A stretch of 10,594 bases of DNA from Paracoccaceae bacterium. Its GTDB lineage: Bacteria > Pseudomonadota > Alphaproteobacteria > Rhodobacterales > Rhodobacteraceae. The translations under genes were made by a program, and so were the position numbers. Location of the stretch: assembly GCA_023260935.1 (NCBI GenBank), contig JALQTL010000133.1, forward strand, positions 1 to 10,594, read 5' to 3'. How positions within the stretch are numbered: position 1 is the stretch's first letter; every line of letters begins with the position of its first letter. Of the stretch, positions 1 to 6,194 are shown piece by piece. Below the pieces are notes generated by a model. It did not search any database and had not been told where the DNA came from. It was given only the letters and a program-made list of their open reading frames with translations.

Positions 1-108
1 AATACTGCCGTCTTCTAGCTCTACCATCACGGGTAGGTCTTCGTCAGTAGCAATAGCCATCTCGACCACGGCGTCAGGAGCCATCTCTTCGCCCATCAAC
101 TCTCCGTC
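1..108. other. Foreign or misjoined segment upstream of truncated polA
   Basis: This stretch shows no PolA similarity in any frame. In the polA frame a TAG lies at 34-36, and the residues encoded by 37-108 do not resemble the part of the polymerase that should precede the thumb. On the minus strand it is fully open over 36 codons. That reading gives a very acidic peptide (about 12 Asp/Glu, no Lys, Arg or His) using codons such as CTA, GTA, GCT and CCT that are rare in the rest of the window. The first 60 bases are about 48% GC, well below the flanking gene. It may be the end of another gene, possibly phage or plasmid, joined here by recombination or by misassembly at a contig end. No product can be named. 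Confidence 0.5.
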
Positions 109-1251
109 AATGCCTTCGCGCAAAAGATGGCGGGGCTGGAGGCCGACATCATCGAACTGGCCGGCGAACCCTTCAACGTGGGCAGCCCGAAACAACTGGG
201 CGAGATCCTCTTTGACCGTCTGGCCGTGCCGGGCGGCGAAAAGGGCAAGACCGGCGCCTATGCCACCGGCGCCGATATTCTGGAAGACATCACCACGCTG
301 GAAGACAGCCACCCCAAGGGCGCAAGACTTGCGGCCCTGGTGCTGGACTGGCGCCAGATCGCAAAGCTGAAATCCACCTATACCGACGCCCTGCAAGATC
401 ACATCAACCCCGAAACCGGGCGCGTCCACACCTCCTATTCCATCGCGGGCGCCAATACCGGCCGCCTTGCCTCGACCGATCCCAACCTTCAGAACATCCC
501 CGTGCGGTCAGATGAAGGCCGCCGCATACGCGAAGCCTTCGTCGCCCCCCCCGGCCGGGTTCTGGTCAGCCTTGACTACAGCCAGATCGAATTGCGCATC
601 CTTGCCCATATCGCCGAAATCCCCGCTCTCGTGCAGGCCTTCCGGGATGGCATCGACATTCACGCCATGACGGCATCGGAAATGTTCGGCGTGCCGGTCG
701 AAGGCATGGATCCGGGGATACGTCGGCAGGCAAAGGCCATCAACTTCGGCGTCATCTACGGCATCTCGGGCTTCGGGCTTGCCCGCAACCTGCGCATCCC
801 CCGGGCCGAGGCGCAGGGGTTTATCGACCGCTACTTCGAACGCTTTCCCGGCATTCGGGAATACATGTCCGAAACGGTCAAGACCGCGCAGGAAAAGGGC
901 TATGTCCAGACCCTCTTCGGCCGCAAGATCCATACCCCCGACATCTCCGCCAAAGGCCCCGGCGCCGGCTTTGCCAAACGCGCCGCGATCAATGCCCCGA
1001 TTCAGGGCACGGCAGCCGATGTGATACGCCGCGCGATGATCCGCATGCCCGATGCCATCGCCGGCCTTGACGCAAGGATGCTGCTACAGGTCCATGACGA
1101 ACTGCTGTTCGAAGTGGCCGAGGATCAGGCAGAAGACCTGACCGCCCGCGCACGTCAGGTGATGGAAGCCGCCGCCTCCCCCGTGGTCGATCTGAAGGTG
1201 CCCTTGGTGGTGGATGCGGGCAAAGGCGAAAACTGGGCCAAGGCGCACTGA
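109..1251 (+). CDS. polA: DNA polymerase I, C-terminal polymerase domain (5' truncated)
   Basis: Family A DNA polymerase, which fills gaps in excision repair and Okazaki fragment processing. Only about the last 380 of some 930 residues are present. The 5' nuclease domain, the 3'-5' exonuclease domain and the start of the polymerase domain are missing. All three polymerase motifs are intact: motif A DYSQIELR (about 574-597) with the metal-binding Asp; motif B, the O-helix RRQAKAINFGVIYG (about 724-765) with the dNTP-binding Arg, Lys and Tyr; and motif C VHDE (about 1090-1101) with the second catalytic Asp. The C-terminus ENWAKAH matches the family's usual end. Recognisable similarity starts at NAFAQKMAGLE. 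The first in-frame ATG is at 127, but it is an internal Met, not a real start. The 5' end is lost at the junction near 108. Either the chromosome is rearranged here or, more likely, the assembly is chimeric. Confidence 0.95.
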   Translation, partial: NAFAQKMAGLEADIIELAGEPFNVGSPKQLGEILFDRLAVPGGEKGKTGAYATGADILEDITTLEDSHPKGARLAALVLDWRQIAKLKSTYTDALQDHINPETGRVHTSYSIAGANTGRLASTDPNLQNIPVRSDEGRRIREAFVAPPGRVLVSLDYSQIELRILAHIAEIPALVQAFRDGIDIHAMTASEMFGVPVEGMDPGIRRQAKAINFGVIYGISGFGLARNLRIPRAEAQGFIDRYFERFPGIREYMSETVKTAQEKGYVQTLFGRKIHTPDISAKGPGAGFAKRAAINAPIQGTAADVIRRAMIRMPDAIAGLDARMLLQVHDELLFEVAEDQAEDLTARARQVMEAAASPVVDLKVPLVVDAGKGENWAKAH

Positions 1252-1286
1252 AGACATCCCCACCAGACCCGGCCCGCCGCTTGCAC

Positions 1287-1313
1287 CTTTTTCAAATACT
1301 CCCGCCGGAGGCA
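1287..1313. repeat. Repeat-like motif with T-run and CTCC/GGAG dyad
   Basis: This short block just after polA runs CTTTTTCAAATACT followed by CCCGCCGGAGGC. It contains a small dyad, CTCC-CGCC-GGAG (1299-1310). I recall very similar gene-end motifs (CCTCCGGCGGGAGTATTT on the other strand) recurring in Rhodobacteraceae genomes. That is from memory, and no second copy is visible in this window. It may be part of a transcription-end signal for polA, although the T-run precedes the dyad on the plus strand. Confidence 0.4.
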
Positions 1314-1327
1314 CGACCGAGCCCGGT

Positions 1328-1343
1328 TGGCGCGAATGCGCCA
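1328..1343. repeat. Small perfect hairpin TGGCGC-GAAT-GCGCCA
   Basis: A perfect 6-bp GC-rich stem with a GAAT tetraloop lies in the convergent gap between polA and the HIT gene. It has no T-run close behind it on the plus strand, so it is not a classical terminator. It sits between the repeat-like motif at 1287 and the terminator hairpin at 1363. Confidence 0.45.
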
Positions 1344-1352
1344 GAGGCGAGA

Positions 1353-1385
1353 GAAAAACAGTGCCTGACCCGGCACGGGTCAGGC
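1353..1385 (-). terminator. Rho-independent terminator of the GT14-HIT operon
   Basis: A perfect 10-bp stem, GCCTGACCCG / CGGGTCAGGC, closes a 3-nt loop (1363-1385). Read on the minus strand it is followed after a few bases by a run of five T (1354-1358). It lies about 30 bp beyond the HIT stop codon, in the right orientation to end that transcript. Confidence 0.8.
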
Positions 1386-1416
1386 TCCGCTCCGCCACCG
1401 CAGGGGCAGCAAGCCT

Positions 1417-1785
1417 TCAGTCCGCCCGCGGAATCATCCGGCCCATGACGCGGCCGCCAAGGATATGCAGGTGGTAATGCGGCACTTCCTGCACGCCATG
1501 CGCCCCGGCATTGGTGATGGCGCGGAAACCCTCGCCCGGGCGCACGCCGGTAATCTCGCAGACCTTGGCGGCGGTGCGATGGAAATCGGTGATCTCTTCC
1601 GCCGAGGCATTGGCCGCAAAATCAGCAAAATCAACATAGGCGCCCTTCGGGATGACAAGCACATGCACGGGCGCCGCCGGGGCGATGTCATGGAAAGCCA
1701 GCGTATGGGTGCTGTCCAGCACGGTCTTGTTGGGAATTTCGCCGCGCAGGATGCGGGCAAAGACGTTCATGGGATCATAGGCCAA
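1417..1785 (-). CDS. HIT family nucleotide-binding protein (Hint-like)
   Basis: A 122-residue histidine triad protein. The family hydrolyses purine nucleoside phosphoramidates and related AMP conjugates in the cytoplasm. The triad motif HYHLHILGG is at residues 103-111. H105 matches the nucleophilic His of Hint proteins, and H103 and H107 are the other triad members. The upstream TNAGAHGVQEV segment is also typical of Hint. Length matches the family. The best start is a TTG at 1785, because GAGGA (1793-1797) precedes it by 7 nt and the resulting N-terminus (MAYDPMNVFARILRGEIP) fits the family. The first ATG would be codon 6 (1770). The gene starts 10 bp after the glycosyltransferase stop and its SD overlaps that stop, so the two are likely co-translated. 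Its specific substrate is unknown. Confidence 0.93.
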   Translation of the reverse strand: MAYDPMNVFARILRGEIPNKTVLDSTHTLAFHDIAPAAPVHVLVIPKGAYVDFADFAANASAEEITDFHRTAAKVCEITGVRPGEGFRAITNAGAHGVQEVPHYHLHILGGRVMGRMIPRAD

Positions 1786-1792
1786 GGGTCAG

Positions 1793-1797
1793 TCCTC
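1793..1797 (-). promoter_or_regulatory. Shine-Dalgarno supporting the TTG start of the HIT gene
   Basis: GAGGA on the minus strand lies 7 nt before TTG (1785-1783). It overlaps the TGA of the upstream glycosyltransferase (1798-1796), which points to translational coupling. Confidence 0.7.
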
Positions 1798-3373
1798 AAT
1801 CGACGAAAAGATATTCGGTCGCGGCAATCTCGCGCGCCTTGTCGACAGGAATATCAAGGAATTCGGCCAGCGGCACGGTGTTTTCATCCACCGTGGCCGA
1901 TTGCCTTATGCGGTGAAAGCCGGAAAAACCGGCATCGCGGATGCGGTCGGATTCGAACCGCACATCATAGCGAATGGTCGGCAGCAGCCGGTCGATCGTT
2001 TCCTTCGGCGTGCGATCGCCCGCAAGTCCCACCCTGCGGGCATGGCCGATCAGATAATCATCGGTGAAGTCGCACTCGATCTCCAGCAGGCGCACGGCCG
2101 CCTTGTCATTGTAGAAATCCTGCATCAGATCCACATTCGCGGGGTCGATGCAGAAAATCAGCCTGTCGGTCTGCCAGTAATCGAACAGCATCCGCACCAG
2201 CGCGCGGCGGTGGCGGGTGCGCTTTTCCAGCGTGGTCTGGATGCCACCCAGATCAGGAAGGGGTGTGGAATCCTCGTTGAACAGATAGTCGATGGCCGGC
2301 ATGTTGGTGACCTGCCGGACCCGATCAACCAGCCGCTTGGCAACGTGCCACTTCTTGCAGGTCACCATCATCAACTGCCGTTCGCGCCCAATCGAGCTTT
2401 CGCGTTCCCAGAACCGCGGGGCAAAGCGGCGCCCGATCCGGCCGCGCCCGCTCAGAAACTTGAAGAGGCTGCGCCCTTCGTTCGAAATCTGGAAGCGCGT
2501 CCCCTTGGAGGTGTAAAGCTTTCCCAGCCGTTCCTTCAGCTCCTTCGCATCCTGGCTGATCTTCCGGGCGAACAGGTAATCCTGGGTCAGCAGCAGATCA
2601 TAGTGATCGTTGTAAAAGGTGACCGGCATGCCATAGTCGGTGAACATCAGAAAGGTCAGCGTGCGCGACCGAATTTCGTGTTCCGGTACCAGATGGCGCA
2701 CGATGGTCTGGAAGAAAGTCTCGTCCGGGATCCATGTCGTGCGAAAGAACCGCATCACATCGCGGCGCTTTTCGGTGAAGTCCAGCACCCATTCCACCGT
2801 CCGCCGCCGCAAGCACCACCATTGCGACCCGATCTGCATCTGGATATCCGCCGGCACCTTGCGCGACAGGCCCAGCTTGCGCTGCAAGTTCATCGACCGG
2901 TAGAACCATGCCTTCTGCGTGCGTTCGTTAAAAAAATGCCGGTAGATCAGGCGTTCGTCCTTGATCCCCGTCTTGATCCAGTCCGAGGTAAAGAAATCGA
3001 CGCTTTCGATATAATCCACATCCTCGCTGTCCAGAAAGGCATGGGCGTATTCCGCCGACTTGATCGGCATGCAATCACCCGACAGCATGTAGAAATGCGT
3101 GGCGCGGGGAAAAGCATCGACGGCCGCGCGCACCGCCATCAGCGAGGCGTCCACAAGGCTCCATTCCCCCCAGCCGCATTTCACCCGCTGCGCGGTGAAG
3201 GTAACGCCGGGATTGCCCTGCAAGGTCGTGCGGATGCGATCGAAATCCTTTTGCGATGACCGGGCATCATAGTGGATCGCCACCATGTCGCCCGCCGCCG
3301 TCAAACGCTCGGCCTGCGCGATCACGCCCTCCGGGTCTTTGTGGGTCAGCAGGATGTAGGCAATCTTTGCCAT
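1796..3373 (-). CDS. GT14 core-2/I-branching-type glycosyltransferase with DUF5928-like C-terminal region
   Basis: A 525-residue protein. Residues 1-260 or so resemble the core-2/I-branching enzyme and xylosyltransferase family (GT14, Pfam Branch). Visible landmarks are LTHKDP (9-14), IHYDARSS (33-40), KCGWGEWSLVDA (65-76), YMLSGDCMPIKS (95-106), GSQWWCLRR (182-190) and WIPDETFFQT (214-223). By analogy with core-2 enzymes, E218 is the likely catalytic base. In known members the family transfers GlcNAc or xylose from UDP-sugars. No signal peptide or membrane segment is obvious, so it is probably cytoplasmic. Residues from about 270 to 525 form a basic extension corresponding to what is called DUF5928, with no assigned function. 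The ATG at 3373 has only a weak SD (GGGA, rather far upstream). It heads an operon with the HIT gene and diverges from a sulfotransferase, suggesting glycan building and decoration. Donor and acceptor cannot be inferred. Confidence 0.85.
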   Translation of the reverse strand: MAKIAYILLTHKDPEGVIAQAERLTAAGDMVAIHYDARSSQKDFDRIRTTLQGNPGVTFTAQRVKCGWGEWSLVDASLMAVRAAVDAFPRATHFYMLSGDCMPIKSAEYAHAFLDSEDVDYIESVDFFTSDWIKTGIKDERLIYRHFFNERTQKAWFYRSMNLQRKLGLSRKVPADIQMQIGSQWWCLRRRTVEWVLDFTEKRRDVMRFFRTTWIPDETFFQTIVRHLVPEHEIRSRTLTFLMFTDYGMPVTFYNDHYDLLLTQDYLFARKISQDAKELKERLGKLYTSKGTRFQISNEGRSLFKFLSGRGRIGRRFAPRFWERESSIGRERQLMMVTCKKWHVAKRLVDRVRQVTNMPAIDYLFNEDSTPLPDLGGIQTTLEKRTRHRRALVRMLFDYWQTDRLIFCIDPANVDLMQDFYNDKAAVRLLEIECDFTDDYLIGHARRVGLAGDRTPKETIDRLLPTIRYDVRFESDRIRDAGFSGFHRIRQSATVDENTVPLAEFLDIPVDKAREIAATEYLFVD

Positions 3374-3409
3374 GCTGGCGACGGTTCCCGAGGCAGACGA
3401 GTCACTGTT

Positions 3410-3462
3410 TCCCTAATTAGCTTCATCACACGTTGAAACGACAGTCTTTATTTGCAAATTTG
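3410..3462. promoter_or_regulatory. AT-rich divergent control region with two perfect palindromes
   Basis: The gap between the glycosyltransferase (minus) and the sulfotransferase (plus) contains the most AT-rich stretch nearby. It holds two perfect palindromes, CTAATTAG (3413-3420) and ATTTGCAAAT (3450-3459). A TTGAAA (3433-3438) could serve as a -35 for the sulfotransferase, with an AT-rich -10 about 17 bp downstream that overlaps the second palindrome. TAATTA could act as a -10 in the other direction. Promoter assignments are guesses; the palindromes are directly visible. Confidence 0.4.
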
Positions 3463-3502
3463 TCGGGAACTTGGGATCGGACAGACAAGTCCGGCAATCA
3501 AC

Positions 3503-3506
3503 GGAG
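3503..3506 (+). promoter_or_regulatory. Shine-Dalgarno fixing the sulfotransferase start
   Basis: GGAG lies 8 nt before the ATG at 3515. The longer frame would have to begin at a TTG (3452) with no SD and would add 21 residues of non-family character, so 3515 is preferred. Confidence 0.7.
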
Positions 3507-3514
3507 CAGTGGTG

Positions 3515-4333
3515 ATGGGTTTTCCCGGCACATGGATGACGGAAAGCGAAAGCATGGTGTATCGGGTGGTGCCGAAATGCGCCTGCTCGACCATCGGACA
3601 GATCATGTTCTTTTCCGATCATGGCCGGTTCTTTGATGGTGATATCCACGATTCAAGGACCGGTCTGCACAAATGGGCGCAAGAGGAAAGCCAGCCCCTG
3701 ATCGAAGCGAATGTGAAGGCACACAAAAGCTATGCCTTCACCTGTGTTCGCAACCCCTACACCCGCATCCTTTCCAGCTTCTTTGACAAGATCGCCGGCA
3801 TCCAGCGAAACGGCAAACGCTATCGCGGCAACCTTGTGCCGCAGCTTGCCCAGAAATACGGGGTCGACGTGGGCCGGCCCGAAGACGGCTTCGAATTCGA
3901 CCAGATCAAAAGCTTCCGGCGCTTTCTGCTGTTCGCCCGTGATACCATCCGCTGGAAAAAACCGATGGAGCCTGACATCCACTGGTCGGCCATGTCGGGC
4001 CATATCTCTACCTACATCGTGAACGGTGGCCGCTATGACCACATCTTTTTCACCGAACAGTTCAATGACGGCATGCAGACAGTACTGAAGGCGGTGAAAA
4101 CCCCCGTGCCGGTTGATCTGAAAAAGATCCCGCGCTTCAACGAAAGCGAAGGCCACGGGCCAAAGCGGCTGCATCCGGTGGAAGACTATTTCGACGACCT
4201 GTCGATGCATCTGGTCTGGGAAATCTACAAACGCGATTTCCAGTTGTTCAAATACGATTTCGAGAACCCCGCGAACAAGATGCCCAAAAGCGAGGTTGAT
4301 CTGGACGAGGTTCACGCCAAGCTGGGCAACTGA
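3515..4333 (+). CDS. Sulfotransferase family 2 (carbohydrate sulfotransferase-like)
   Basis: A 272-residue protein of the Sulfotransfer_2 type, which moves sulfate from PAPS to sugar hydroxyls. The 5'-phosphosulfate-binding loop is visible as RVVPKCACSTIGQ (17-29), with K21 in the key position. The 3'-phosphate-binding element is CVRNPYTRILSSF (77-89), with R79 and S87/S88. This spacing is typical of the chondroitin/HNK-1-like family. No signal peptide or membrane span is seen, so unlike Golgi enzymes it probably acts in the cytoplasm on a lipid-linked or nucleotide-linked glycan. It is divergently placed to the GT14 glycosyltransferase and followed by an uncharacterised gene after 103 bp. 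Start chosen at 3515 on SD evidence; GTG 3512 is an alternative. A protein or lipid acceptor cannot be excluded. Confidence 0.85.
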   Translation: MGFPGTWMTESESMVYRVVPKCACSTIGQIMFFSDHGRFFDGDIHDSRTGLHKWAQEESQPLIEANVKAHKSYAFTCVRNPYTRILSSFFDKIAGIQRNGKRYRGNLVPQLAQKYGVDVGRPEDGFEFDQIKSFRRFLLFARDTIRWKKPMEPDIHWSAMSGHISTYIVNGGRYDHIFFTEQFNDGMQTVLKAVKTPVPVDLKKIPRFNESEGHGPKRLHPVEDYFDDLSMHLVWEIYKRDFQLFKYDFENPANKMPKSEVDLDEVHAKLGN

Positions 4334-4336
4334 TCG

Positions 4337-4393
4337 CCCGGCAGTCTGACCGCAATCGCAAAAAGTTGCATCCCTGCGGTGGTCTTTGCCGGG
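4337..4393. repeat. Interrupted inverted repeat in the intergenic leader
   Basis: Two paired arms are separated by a small internal loop: CCCGGCA (4337-4343) with TGCCGGG (4387-4393), and ACCGCA (4349-4354) with TGCGGT (4375-4380). The apical loop is about 20 nt and includes a run of five A. The element starts 4 bp after the sulfotransferase stop and ends 43 bp before the next ATG. No T-run follows on the plus strand, so it is not a standard terminator. It could be a structured leader, an mRNA-processing or stabilising element, or an operator. Confidence 0.5.
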
Positions 4394-4436
4394 AACGCCC
4401 TATGTCACCGGTGCGGACGCGTTTCTGGGGGCTGAC

Positions 4437-5189
4437 ATGTCTATTGCCGTTGTTTTCGGGTCCGGTCCCGGGGTTCTTGCCGCGCAAGGTTGGACAAAGC
4501 GCCCGGGCGAGGTTCTGGTGGCCATCAACAATGCCTGGCGCGTGCGCCCGGATTGGGACTGGCTGATCCACCCCGAGGATTTTCCGGCCGATCGCCACCC
4601 CGGCACGTTGCTGCCCGGCCAGCAGATCGCCACCGCGCAAGACTATGTGCCGATCCAGAACAGCTTTGGCGGCTTTGTCTATGGCGGCGGGACCATGGCT
4701 TTTACCGCCGCCTATTGGGCCCTTGGCGCGCTGCGTCCGCGCGTGATTGCCATGATCGGCTGCGACATGGTCTATCCCACATCGGGGAATACGCATTTTT
4801 ACGGTACCGGAACGGCAGACCCGCTGCGCGACGACATCACCCTGCGCTCGCTTGAGGCGAAGTCGGCGCGGCTGATGGTCCTTGCGGCAAGACAAGGCTG
4901 CGCGGTCGTGAACCTGTCCAGCGCCAAGGAAAGCCGCCTGATCTATCCACGCGCCGGGCGAGGCGATCTGCACGCCTTGCGCGCGCAAGCCTATGATCCT
5001 TTGAAGATCGACGCGGCGTTGCGCGCGGAACAGGATGCGGATTACATCGTGCCTTCCGGGCGGTACTGGGAATGCGAAGACCGGTTCGACCCCGGTGTCA
5101 TCGACCGGATAGATGCACTGTGGCTGGACACCGCAGCCGATGCACTGGATTGCATGTCAGTGAAACGCCGCAGCTTGGCCGGGCGCTGA
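4437..5189 (+). CDS. Uncharacterised protein, Rossmann-like, possibly glycan-related
   Basis: A 250-residue protein that I cannot assign to a named family. The N-terminus MSIAVVFGSGPG looks like a beta strand followed by a glycine-rich loop. It is followed by VLVAINNAWRVRPDWDWLIHPEDFP (26-50), a block with acidic and Asn residues. A second conserved-looking block is FGGFVYGGGTMAFTAAYWALG (77-97), then IAMIGCDMVYPTSGNTHFYGTG (104-125). The general pattern (GxGPG, INNA, PD, then GCD followed by G and Y) recalls MptE/DUF115-like and some sialyltransferase-like folds, but only loosely. No signal peptide or convincing membrane span is visible. The ATG at 4437 has GGGGG five bases upstream. A TTG at 4386 would lengthen the protein by 17 residues that fall in the inverted repeat. 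It follows the sulfotransferase in the same direction and converges on the PfkB gene. Confidence 0.7.
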   Translation: MSIAVVFGSGPGVLAAQGWTKRPGEVLVAINNAWRVRPDWDWLIHPEDFPADRHPGTLLPGQQIATAQDYVPIQNSFGGFVYGGGTMAFTAAYWALGALRPRVIAMIGCDMVYPTSGNTHFYGTGTADPLRDDITLRSLEAKSARLMVLAARQGCAVVNLSSAKESRLIYPRAGRGDLHALRAQAYDPLKIDAALRAEQDADYIVPSGRYWECEDRFDPGVIDRIDALWLDTAADALDCMSVKRRSLAGR

Positions 5190-5201
5190 CCCCCCGGATC
5201 C

Positions 5202-6194
5202 TCAGATCAATCCATGGCTTCGGAACAGGGCTTTCAGGTCTTGTTCCGGGCGGGCCCCAATGTGGCTGATGATCTCGGATGCGGCCAGATTGCCCATGCG
5301 TCCGCAGATTTCCAGATCATGGCCTTCGGTCAGCCCCCACAGGAACGCACCAGCAAAAAGATCGCCCGCGCCGGTGGCATCGACAATCTCTGTCGGCACG
5401 GCTGGTACGTCCCAACGCTTGCCCCCTGCCAGAATATGAGCACCCTTTTCACTGTCGGTACAGGCAACGATGTCCACCTCGGCCGCAGCTTCGGCAAGGG
5501 CTGCCTCGAAATCGGTGGTCTGATACATCGACAGCATTTCCGACCGGTTGCAGAACAAGAGGTCCACATCCTCGCGGATCATCCGGCGGAAGGCATCGCG
5601 GTGACGTTCCACGCAGAACGGGTCTGACAGGGTGATGGAAACCCGCCCGCCCGCGCCCTTGCAGGCCGCAATCGCCTTGGCAAAGGCGGCATGGCTTTCA
5701 GGCCCGTCAAAGCGGTAGCCTTCCAGATAGATCCATTCCGCATCCGCCATCATCGCCGGATCGATGTCGGACGGTTCAAGAAACTCGGTCACGCCCAGAT
5801 AGGTGTTCATCGAGCGCTCGCCATCCGGTGTGACGATCACGATGCAGCGGCCGGTTTCCTGTTCCGCCGTTTTCGGCGCAAACACGGTTTCATAAACCGC
5901 CCCTTGGGCGCGCAGGTCATGGGCGAAGATCATGCCAAGCTGGTCATCCTTCACCTTGCCGACATAGGCCGTTCGCCCACCCAGACCGGCAATGCCCGCA
6001 ATGGTGTTGGCCGCCGACCCGCCTGAGATTTCTTTGGCCGGCCCGATTCGGGAATAGAGATCAATCGCCCGCGGCATATCGATCAACTGCATGATCCCCT
6101 TGCCGATCCCGGCCTGTTCCAGAAAGGCATCATCGGCCCGCGAAAGGATATCCACCATGGCATTGCCGATGCCGACGATCTGAAACTTCTTCAT
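5202..6194 (-). CDS. PfkB-family sugar/nucleoside kinase, adenosine kinase-like
   Basis: A 330-residue ribokinase-fold kinase. The substrate-side glycine motif SGGSAANTIAG is at residues 57-67. The C-terminal PfkB signature VDATGAGDLFAGAFLWG is at 271-287, with D278 as the catalytic base and the GAGD anion hole. The opening MKKFQIVGIGNAMVDIL is typical of the alphaproteobacterial adenosine kinase-like group, so purine salvage (adenosine to AMP) is the likely role. A sugar substrate is not excluded. The ATG at 6194 overlaps the nth stop as ATGA, with GAGGA nine bases upstream inside nth, so translation is coupled to nth. The stop lies only 12 bp from the stop of the convergent gene, and no terminator is visible between them. 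Confidence 0.85.
   Translation of the reverse strand: MKKFQIVGIGNAMVDILSRADDAFLEQAGIGKGIMQLIDMPRAIDLYSRIGPAKEISGGSAANTIAGIAGLGGRTAYVGKVKDDQLGMIFAHDLRAQGAVYETVFAPKTAEQETGRCIVIVTPDGERSMNTYLGVTEFLEPSDIDPAMMADAEWIYLEGYRFDGPESHAAFAKAIAACKGAGGRVSITLSDPFCVERHRDAFRRMIREDVDLLFCNRSEMLSMYQTTDFEAALAEAAAEVDIVACTDSEKGAHILAGGKRWDVPAVPTEIVDATGAGDLFAGAFLWGLTEGHDLEICGRMGNLAASEIISHIGARPEQDLKALFRSHGLI

Noticed and set aside
1901..3259. Long plus-strand open frame of 452 codons opposite the GT14 gene
   Set aside because: It is fully antisense to a gene with clear family motifs. Its residue make-up is that of a high-GC shadow frame and it has no recognisable domain.
3452..3514. N-terminal extension of the sulfotransferase from a TTG start
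   Set aside because: No SD precedes the TTG, the added residues are not family-like, and a good GGAG precedes the ATG at 3515.
4337..4393. Inverted repeat as a rho-independent terminator of the sulfotransferase gene
   Set aside because: There is no T-run after the right arm on the plus strand and the loop is large, so it was kept as a structured element of unknown role.
3653..4988. Two minus-strand frames (3653-4315, 4248-4988) opposite the sulfotransferase and the unknown gene
   Set aside because: They are shadows of the coding strand. The sulfotransferase PAPS motifs decide the first. For the second, the plus-strand protein has more natural composition and a fitting start.
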